From NCBI GenBank assembly GCA_002683215.1, contig NYSY01000100.1, forward strand, positions 1 through 64,000: DNA of 64,000 nt, read 5' to 3'. A model generated the notes under the pieces. The model was given only the letters and a program-made list of their open reading frames with translations, was not told the origin of the DNA and ran no database searches. The position numbers were made by a program, and so were the translations under genes. Shown here piece after piece: positions 40,538 through 47,818 of the stretch. Position 1 is the stretch's first letter, and each line of letters starts with the position of its first letter. The stretch comes from Planctomycetaceae bacterium (GTDB lineage: Bacteria; Planctomycetota; Phycisphaerae; Phycisphaerales; SM1A02).

Positions 40538-41785
40538 ATGGCGAAGTCGGACTCACAGAGGCTGAAACTCAGTCGATTCGTCGATCTGGCGCGGATGTAT
40601 CGAGGATGGTCGCGCACCGAACTCTCCCGAGTGCTGGGCCGCGATCCGTCGAAGATCGTTCCAGAAAGCGGAAATCCCAAGCTGGATCTTCTGGTCGGAC
40701 TCGCGGATGCCCTCGATTGGAACGTCGGCGACGTCGCAGAAAGCGTCTGGAGCGACCAGGAGGCGTCAAGCCGGATCGAAACATGTCCTTTCCGCGAGCT
40801 CGGGCTCGAATCCCTGAAGGCACACGAAGCCGGGCGATACCAGGACATGCTCCAGATCGCCCGGCGAATGCGGTTGGTGGCCGAGACCCCGAGGGAACAC
40901 GCCATCACCTGCAATCGAGAGGTCGGTGCATGGGACGGGCTGGGGCGATATCCAAGGGCCCTTGAATCCTGCCAGGAAGGGCTCTCCGTGGGATGCCGCG
41001 ACAACGACGTGCAGTCGATGCTCCAGGCGAATCTCGCCAACGCGCATTACACCCTCTGGCACCTTCTGGAAGCGAAGACCGTCGCCAGGGATCTCATCGA
41101 ACGCCTCGATCAGGTCCCGAATCGAGGCGAAGCCACCAGGGTCGCGCTCGCACTCGCCCATTACGTTCGAGGCAACGTGGCGCGTCGCCAGCTCGACGAC
41201 GACACCACCGACCGATCGAAGATCGCTCGAGAATCCTCGGATCACCTTCGTCGATCCATCGAACTTCATCTCGATCTCGCTGCGGACTTCCCCAGCCCGG
41301 CCTACGAAGGCGTCGCGAACCCCGCACGCGGTGGCCTGCTGGAGGTCGAGGTGGCGATGGGCGTCGTCGAGCCCCGGGAAGCGATCGACCGGATCCTCGC
41401 CGGCATCGAGCGGGTGATCGATCCGGTGACGGCATCGTTGCCAGGTGATCTTCTCGAATCATGGGGCTGGTGGTCGATCTTCGGTTGCAACATCGCCCTG
41501 CGCCATCTGGACCAGACCACGATGCATCGTCCCATGGCGATCCTCACGAACAAGGCCACGGAAATCGCGAACGTGCTCGGCAACTGGGCCCTTCGGGAAC
41601 GTGCCTTCACGCTGGAGAACTTCCGTCGACAACGGATCGCGGATCTGACGGGCATGCAGCCTGACTGGTTCCTCGACGAGGAGGAGATTCGAACCATCAG
41701 CGGAACCATGGGCCGATTCCCCGGATTTCGCGAAGTGGGCTGGCGGATTCTCGATGCCGCCCACATCTTCGACACCACCAATTGA
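40538..41785 (+). CDS. XRE-family HTH regulator with C-terminal TPR-like helical repeats
   Basis: LARMYRGWSRTELSRVLGRDPSKIVPESGNPKLDLLVGLADALDWNVGDVAE (HTH) followed by helical repeats ALESCQEGLSVGCRDNDVQSMLQANLANAHYTL...; ORF track extends to 40412. Confidence 0.75.
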   Translation: MAKSDSQRLKLSRFVDLARMYRGWSRTELSRVLGRDPSKIVPESGNPKLDLLVGLADALDWNVGDVAESVWSDQEASSRIETCPFRELGLESLKAHEAGRYQDMLQIARRMRLVAETPREHAITCNREVGAWDGLGRYPRALESCQEGLSVGCRDNDVQSMLQANLANAHYTLWHLLEAKTVARDLIERLDQVPNRGEATRVALALAHYVRGNVARRQLDDDTTDRSKIARESSDHLRRSIELHLDLAADFPSPAYEGVANPARGGLLEVEVAMGVVEPREAIDRILAGIERVIDPVTASLPGDLLESWGWWSIFGCNIALRHLDQTTMHRPMAILTNKATEIANVLGNWALRERAFTLENFRRQRIADLTGMQPDWFLDEEEIRTISGTMGRFPGFREVGWRILDAAHIFDTTN

Positions 41786-41800
41786 GGAAAGGAGATATCG

Positions 41801-42133
41801 ATGACCAGCCTCTACTCACGCCTGTTCGGTCGGCCGCGACTCCGATCTCTTTCTCCGACCATGCTCATCCCGCCGCTTCTTCTGTTCGGTGCCATGCTGA
41901 CGGTACCGGTGAATGCCGCCGATGGACGTCGCAAGAAAGGAGTCGTTCGGTATCTGCACACGGGTCAGGGCGGCCTGATCGATGCCGCGGGATCCACCGA
42001 TTCGGATGAGCCTCGCATTCCTTACTTCAAGGGGACCATCCCCCCTCCGAAGTGGGCGACCGCCCCGATCCCACTCGATCTGTTGATTCCGATTCGATAC
42101 CTGAAACCAACTGCTCGACCACCCCGGCGCTGA
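41801..42133 (+). CDS. Small secreted/membrane protein (110 aa) with N-terminal signal-like segment
   Basis: RLRSLSPTMLIPPLLLFGAMLTVPVNAADG; gaaaggag RBS-like sequence upstream; 15 bp after the regulator gene. Confidence 0.65.
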   Translation: MTSLYSRLFGRPRLRSLSPTMLIPPLLLFGAMLTVPVNAADGRRKKGVVRYLHTGQGGLIDAAGSTDSDEPRIPYFKGTIPPPKWATAPIPLDLLIPIRYLKPTARPPRR

Positions 42134-42188
42134 AGCGGGGCGGATGCAAACGAGCAATCGACCTGAACGGACACCATGTCAGTACGAG

Positions 42189-42223
42189 GGCCAGTCGGGA
42201 ATCCTGAGGATTCCCGACTGGCC
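42189..42223. repeat. Perfect inverted repeat, 16-bp arms, 3-nt spacer
   Basis: GGCCAGTCGGGAATCC-TGA-GGATTCCCGACTGGCC. Confidence 0.95.
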
Positions 42224-42379
42224 ACGCATCATTCCGCCATCCGGCGGTCCGATTGGTGAGCACGAGCGATTCCCGAAAATATTTCCTTTTCGCCACCTGG
42301 ATCCGCTCGGTTTTCGCATGAGGTACCGGAGAGGTGGTGGGTAGACCGTACCCCCTTCCCGGAGAGGCAGCCAATCTCG

Positions 42380-42943
42380 ATGGATCGTCGGAGCATGGCG
42401 TGGGGATTTCGGCCCCGTGTCGGACACTCACGGATCGGACCCTTGATCAACAGCACCAACTCAAACGAAGAGTGGTTGAAACTCGATGATGCGGCGGCAC
42501 GCTTCGAGGTTTCCCGGAGGACCCTCGAGCGGCTTCGCAAGCAGGGCGTGTTGCCGGGCGTTCGAATCGGCCGGTATCTGAGCGTCCGAACGGTGGATGT
42601 CGAACGGGCGCTCGCCCGCCGGAGCCCCCTCCAGATCTATCGCCAACAAACGCAGGCGGACGCCCAACTGCCGACCCGGGAGTGGCTCCTCGGCTGGCGT
42701 CCGTTGCTCGAAGGCACCCCGAACCTGTCCTCGGCAAGAAGATGGGTCGATTGCGTCATCGACATGCACGGGGACACCAAGCTGGCAGACCTGACCGTCG
42801 GTGACGTGGTGGAAGTCGGCCGGGAGCTTCTCCTGAAAGAGGATGTGGCCCTGGCGTTCGAAGCACTTTCCGGGATCGCCCGCCAACGGAACATGCTGGA
42901 AACGACGCGGACCATGCTGAAGATTCTGGTTCCCGCCATCTGA
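42380..42943 (+). CDS. Excisionase/MerR-like HTH protein
   Basis: EEWLKLDDAAARFEVSRRTLERLRKQGVLPGVRIGRYLSVRTVDVERAL; start uncertain (42380, 42395 or 42443). Confidence 0.65.
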   Translation: MDRRSMAWGFRPRVGHSRIGPLINSTNSNEEWLKLDDAAARFEVSRRTLERLRKQGVLPGVRIGRYLSVRTVDVERALARRSPLQIYRQQTQADAQLPTREWLLGWRPLLEGTPNLSSARRWVDCVIDMHGDTKLADLTVGDVVEVGRELLLKEDVALAFEALSGIARQRNMLETTRTMLKILVPAI

Positions 42944-43048
42944 GGTTTCGCCCGACGGGCGGGCCTGAGAACCGATTTTGATTGCCTCGGGTCGTACTCA
43001 CGAGTTTGCAGCACCTCCACCGTCGCCGGCGAGGTAGCATGCCTCGCC

Positions 43049-43717
43049 ATGAGCAATCAAACCCCCCAATCTCCCGACGACCCCCGGCTCCTCGAGCGGA
43101 TCGCGCAGTTCGAGAACATGACGACCGCCGATCCCGACAACGAGATGGCGTTCTTCTCGCTGGGCAACGCGTACCTGAAGGCGAACCGGGCCGCGGAGGC
43201 CGCCTCCAGTTTCGAGCGGGTCACCGTCCTGAATCCGGACATGAGCAAGGCCTGGCAACTCGCCGGTGAAGCGATGATCGCCGCGGGGCTCGAGGACAAG
43301 GCCGTCCAGCACCTCGAACAGGGCCACGAAGTCGCGGTGTCGAAGGGTGACCTGATGGTTCGAGACGCCATCGTGGCCGCCCTCGAGTCGATCGGCCGAA
43401 CGGCGCCCGAAGCATCCGATGCCGCGAAGGCCGCAGCCGAGGAAGCCTCGCAATCCGGGACCTTCACCTGCGGCCGAACCGGAAAACTGGGAACCCAGAT
43501 GGAAGCCCCGCCCTTCAAGGGCCCCGTCGGCGGCTGGATCGGAGCGAACATCTCCTCCGAAACCTGGAACGATTGGATCGGCCAGGGGACCAAGGTCATC
43601 AATGAACTTCGACTCGACTTCAGCCGAGACGAGGACCAGGAGACCTACGACCGCCACATGCGGGAGTTTCTCGGCATCGACGACGATCTCCTTGAATCGC
43701 TTCGCAGCGGAGGCTGA
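43049..43717 (+). CDS. TPR domain fused to YggX-like Fe(2+)-trafficking domain
   Basis: N-term TPR (AFFSLGNAYLKANRAAEAASSFERVTVLNPDMSKAWQLAGEAMIAAG); C-term FTCGRTGKLGTQMEAPPFKGPVGGWIGANISSETWNDWIGQGTKVINELRLDF...MREFLGI. Confidence 0.82.
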   Translation: MSNQTPQSPDDPRLLERIAQFENMTTADPDNEMAFFSLGNAYLKANRAAEAASSFERVTVLNPDMSKAWQLAGEAMIAAGLEDKAVQHLEQGHEVAVSKGDLMVRDAIVAALESIGRTAPEASDAAKAAAEEASQSGTFTCGRTGKLGTQMEAPPFKGPVGGWIGANISSETWNDWIGQGTKVINELRLDFSRDEDQETYDRHMREFLGIDDDLLESLRSGG

Positions 43718-43776
43718 CCGACGCGTTCCGGGTCGGCCGCATGCGGATCGCCATGCTCATTCATGGATCCCCATGA

Positions 43777-45780
43777 TCAGCCGGCGGCCGACTGGCGTTG
43801 CCAGAGCCACCATTCGAGCATCATCAAACCGAGCGAGATCGCCAGCAGCCAGGGCCAGAAGTCCTGCCAACGGGTCCCGCCCGCGGCGGCCGCCTCGCCG
43901 GTGATGCGATCGAGGCTCAGTTCGATGGATTCCGCCGCCGCAGTACGCCGTTCGGTGGGATCGAGTTGATTCACCGCGAAGATCCTTCGTCGCAGCGAGT
44001 CGTCCCCGGGTTCCGTCCACGACAACTCGTACCGGCCCGCCCGCCGGACCGGCCCCCACGCGAACGTCACGGGATCCGCCGATTCGACGGCGACATCCGA
44101 GCCGTCCGGCCGTCGTATCCGCAAATCAGTCGCCTGCGCCGGAAGCCGGGCGATCAACGGGCTCCCGGGGGCGACACCGGCGGAGGCCACCGCATCGCCG
44201 AGACCGCCGAGATATTCGATCGCGTTCGGCACGAAGTTCACGAAGGACCGGAGATACGGCCAGTTGGAATCAAGCGGGTCGAACGTCGCGTGGATGATCT
44301 GGATGGATCCTCGATCGACCGAGACGATCATCGGGCCGTCCCCCGAATCCACGAGTGACTCCACCCCGACGCCGGTCGTGAGCTTCCGCATCGAGGACAC
44401 GAACAGCTCGTCGAGATTGACGTAGCGAAGGACCGGATGGTCCTCCGCGCTGCGACGGACCACGACCCCTTCGGCGCCATCGCCGAACTCGGTCAATCCG
44501 TCGATCGGGGGCGTCCGGCCGAATGAAAGATATCGACCGGGTGGAAGCGTCTCGACCGCCGCGTCGTCGAGCACGATCACGTCGTAGTCGTCGAGTCCGC
44601 CGGACTCGGCGAGCCGCGCGTAGCCGTCGAGCGTCAGCAGATCGAGCGACTCCAGCGGCATTCCCTCCAGGATCGACCGGAGCACGAACGATTCGGTGTC
44701 CACCAGCGCGACCTTCAGACGACGCGCGGGCGGGACCACGAGCATCGCCGCGTCGTCGGTGGGCTGGGCGTCCTCGTTGAGCAGCAGCACCTCGATCACC
44801 GCATCCCGTTCCTGCTCGAACGGTGCGAAGGCGAACTGCTTGCGACCGGGGATCTTCCCCAGCCCCGGCTCCTCGGTCTCGGGACCGATCTCGATGGGCA
44901 CGGGCGTGATCGCACGGACCACGCCATTGACGCTGAGCTGAAGATCGGTCTTGCGGGACTGGGCGGTGGGATTCTCCACCGCGATGAACACCTGGATCTT
45001 CCCCGGCTCGTCGTAGGGACGCTGAGCCGCGATCGATGCGATGCCGATGTTGCCCGCATCGACCGATCCGACACGGTGGTACTCCAGCCGTTCCCCTTCC
45101 CGAAGTACCTGCTCGTCGAGATCGTCGATCCGACCGTCCGACCAGAGCTCGACCGCGGCGGGGGTCGCCACCGGGCCGGTCTGCGAGTCCGGGTCGATCA
45201 CCGTGAGGTAGGCCCGTGCAAGCTGGAGGGCACCCCCGAGCCGGCTGGTCCCGTCCGTGGGCTCGATGCCACGGACCGCCTCGATCGCGGTCTGACGCGA
45301 GTCCGTGAACGGTGTTCTGATCTCGGCCTCGTCGTTGAACGCGACCACCATGATCTCCGCGGCATCGCCGCTGAAGAGCCCGCCGCCGTGCAGGGCCTCG
45401 ATCCGCTCGATGGCGGACGCCTTCGCGAACTCCAGCCTCGAGGTCTCGCCGGAATCGTCACCGTCGAGGACGTTCATGGACGAGGAGTTGTCGACGACGA
45501 TCACCGTCCGCCCCTCCCGCCGTTCGCCCGCGTCGAAGCGGGGCTGCATCAGCGCGATGCCGAGCAGGGCGAGAAAGAGCAGCTGCAGGAACAGGAGCAA
45601 GGTCGGACGAAGTCGCTGAAAGGGCGCGTTCGCCCGAAGGTCCTCGACCGATCGCTTCCAGAGCAGCGTGCTGGGGATCGCGCGACGGGTCCGCCTCAGC
45701 CGGAGAAAATACAGCGCGACCAACGGCGGAATCACCGAGGCGAGCACGATCCCACCGAACAACGGCGTCAGCCAGCTCAT
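43777..45780 (-). CDS. BatA-type VWA membrane protein
   Basis: LTPLFGGIVLASVIPPLVALYFLRLRRTRRAIPSTLLWKRSVEDLRANAPFQRLR...VIVVDNSSSM. Confidence 0.9.
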   Translation of the reverse strand: MSWLTPLFGGIVLASVIPPLVALYFLRLRRTRRAIPSTLLWKRSVEDLRANAPFQRLRPTLLLFLQLLFLALLGIALMQPRFDAGERREGRTVIVVDNSSSMNVLDGDDSGETSRLEFAKASAIERIEALHGGGLFSGDAAEIMVVAFNDEAEIRTPFTDSRQTAIEAVRGIEPTDGTSRLGGALQLARAYLTVIDPDSQTGPVATPAAVELWSDGRIDDLDEQVLREGERLEYHRVGSVDAGNIGIASIAAQRPYDEPGKIQVFIAVENPTAQSRKTDLQLSVNGVVRAITPVPIEIGPETEEPGLGKIPGRKQFAFAPFEQERDAVIEVLLLNEDAQPTDDAAMLVVPPARRLKVALVDTESFVLRSILEGMPLESLDLLTLDGYARLAESGGLDDYDVIVLDDAAVETLPPGRYLSFGRTPPIDGLTEFGDGAEGVVVRRSAEDHPVLRYVNLDELFVSSMRKLTTGVGVESLVDSGDGPMIVSVDRGSIQIIHATFDPLDSNWPYLRSFVNFVPNAIEYLGGLGDAVASAGVAPGSPLIARLPAQATDLRIRRPDGSDVAVESADPVTFAWGPVRRAGRYELSWTEPGDDSLRRRIFAVNQLDPTERRTAAAESIELSLDRITGEAAAAGGTRWQDFWPWLLAISLGLMMLEWWLWQRQSAAG

Positions 45781-46736
45781 CGCAGCAGACCTCGCTTCCG
45801 CAGGTAGTCGAGCAGCAGCTCGTCGAGATCGGTCGATGTGTCGACCAGGGTGTGCATGATGCTTCGGCGGATGCAGTAGTCGCGAAGCGAACCGCAGTAC
45901 GCGTCGAGTCGACGTCGATAGCCCCGAAGCACCGCGGCGTTGATCGTGACTTCGGCTTCGTCCTCGTCCTCCAGATCCACCAGACGCAGATCACCGCTCA
46001 TGCCGTGTCGACCGGGATCGATCTCCTGCGGCGCGAGGACCTGCATCGCGAAGACGTCGTAGCCGCGGCCCGCCACGTATCGGAGCCCCCGTTCGAAACC
46101 CTCCTTCTGCAGGAAATCGCTCAACACGATCATCACGCCGCGTCCCTGCCGGGTCAGGGCGATTCGTCGCATCGCCTCCTCGAACCCGCCGTCGCCACCG
46201 GGCTCCAGTTCGAGGAGCCAGCGGCCCATCTCGTGCGTGCGACGTCGGCCCCGGAGGTTCGAGATCCGCTGCAGGCCCGCGGACTCGCCTTCCGAATCGA
46301 GCCCGCCGAACGCCGCGAGCGAGACCCGGTTCTGGTTGACCAGCCCGATGTACCCGAGGGCCATCGCGAGCCGCCGCGCGTATTCGAACTTCGACGGATC
46401 GCCCCAGTGCATGCTGGAGGTCCCGTCCACCACCACGATGAGCGAGAGATCCTCCTCCTCGAGGAAGATCTTCAGGAAGAGACGATCGAGTCGGCCGTAG
46501 ATGTTCCAGTCGACGAATCGGAGGTCGTCGCCGTGGACGTAGGGGCGGAAGTCCGCGAATTCGACGCTCTGCCCGCGCCGCTTGCTTCGACGCTCGCCCT
46601 GGACGCGTCCATTGAAGATCTTCCGGCTCACCACGTCGAGGTGGTCGAGCCGGGCCATCAAGCGACTGTCGATGAGTTCGTCGACCTTCGTGGGTCGGCT
46701 CGAACGCGGCGGTGGCCCATCGGGGAAGCGACTCAT
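45777..46736 (-). CDS. DUF58 domain protein
   Basis: GRVQGERRSKRRGQSVEFADFRPYVHGDDLRFVDWNIYGRLDRLFLKIFLEEEDLSLIVVVDGTSSM. Confidence 0.92.
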   Translation of the reverse strand: MSRFPDGPPPRSSRPTKVDELIDSRLMARLDHLDVVSRKIFNGRVQGERRSKRRGQSVEFADFRPYVHGDDLRFVDWNIYGRLDRLFLKIFLEEEDLSLIVVVDGTSSMHWGDPSKFEYARRLAMALGYIGLVNQNRVSLAAFGGLDSEGESAGLQRISNLRGRRRTHEMGRWLLELEPGGDGGFEEAMRRIALTRQGRGVMIVLSDFLQKEGFERGLRYVAGRGYDVFAMQVLAPQEIDPGRHGMSGDLRLVDLEDEDEAEVTINAAVLRGYRRRLDAYCGSLRDYCIRRSIMHTLVDTSTDLDELLLDYLRKRGLLR

Positions 46737-47818
46737 CGAGACTCTCCCGCGAGGACCGTGCCGGCCGGCGGTCCGTCCTCCGGATGGTCGGCGTCCGCCG
46801 GGACCCGATCGAGCACGCCGCGCACGATCTCGTCCGCGTCGACCCCGTCCGCCTCCGCCTCGAAGGTCCGGACCAGACGGTGCCGGAGCGCGGGAAGGGC
46901 CACTCGGCGCACGTCGTCGAGACTCGCCGCGTACCGCCCGTCCATGAGGGCCGCGACCTTGGCCGTGGACACCAGCGCCTGCGCCGCCCGGGGACTGGCC
47001 CCGATCCGAATGTAGTGACGGAACTCGGGAATCTCGAACTCGCCCTCGGGATGGGTCGCGAGCACCAGCCGAATGGCGTAGTCCTTGACCGAATCCGCGA
47101 TCACGATGCGACGGGCGAGGGCTCGTCCCGCGAGCACGTCGTCGGCGTCGAGCACCGGCGTCACGCCGACCTCGCCCGGAACCGTCGTCCGTCGAATGAT
47201 CTCCGTGAGCTCCTCGCGGATCGCATACGGCACCGTGATCTTCAGCAGGAACCGATCGAGCTGCGCCTCGGGGAGTGGAAAGGTCCCTTCCTGTTCGATC
47301 GGATTCTGGGTCGCGAGCACTAGGAAGGGGTCCGGAAGCCGACGGGTCTCGGCACCGACCGAGACCGAGCGCTCCTGCATCGCTTCGAGCATCGCGGACT
47401 GGCTCTTCGGCGTGGCTCGGTTGATCTCGTCGGCGAGCACGATGTTCGCGAAGATCGGCCCCTCTCTGAACTGGAACGCCCGGCCGCCGAGGCCGTCTTC
47501 GACCACGATCGTGGTTCCGGTGACGTCCGCGGGCATCAGGTCCGGCGTGAACTGAATTCGGTTGAAGTCGAGCCCGAGGGAATCAGCGAGCGTCCTGACC
47601 AGGAGGGTCTTTCCGAGCCCCGGAACTCCTTCGAGCAGCACGTGACCGCCGGCGAACAGGGCGATCAAGGCCTGTTCGACCACCGCATCCTGCCCGACGA
47701 TTCGGAGCCCGACCCGTTCCCGCAGCGCCGTGAAGGCCGCGCGAAAACGATCACAGGCCCGCTGGACCGTTTCCACGTCGTCGAGACGTGTCCGCATTCC
47801 CTCGGCGAATTCACCCAT
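46733..47818 (-). CDS. MoxR family AAA+ ATPase
   Basis: GQDAVVEQALIALFAGGHVLLEGVPGLGKTLLVRTLADSLGLDFNRIQFTPDLMPADVTGT...DEINRATPKSQSAMLEAMQE. Confidence 0.95.
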   Translation of the reverse strand: MGEFAEGMRTRLDDVETVQRACDRFRAAFTALRERVGLRIVGQDAVVEQALIALFAGGHVLLEGVPGLGKTLLVRTLADSLGLDFNRIQFTPDLMPADVTGTTIVVEDGLGGRAFQFREGPIFANIVLADEINRATPKSQSAMLEAMQERSVSVGAETRRLPDPFLVLATQNPIEQEGTFPLPEAQLDRFLLKITVPYAIREELTEIIRRTTVPGEVGVTPVLDADDVLAGRALARRIVIADSVKDYAIRLVLATHPEGEFEIPEFRHYIRIGASPRAAQALVSTAKVAALMDGRYAASLDDVRRVALPALRHRLVRTFEAEADGVDADEIVRGVLDRVPADADHPEDGPPAGTVLAGESR

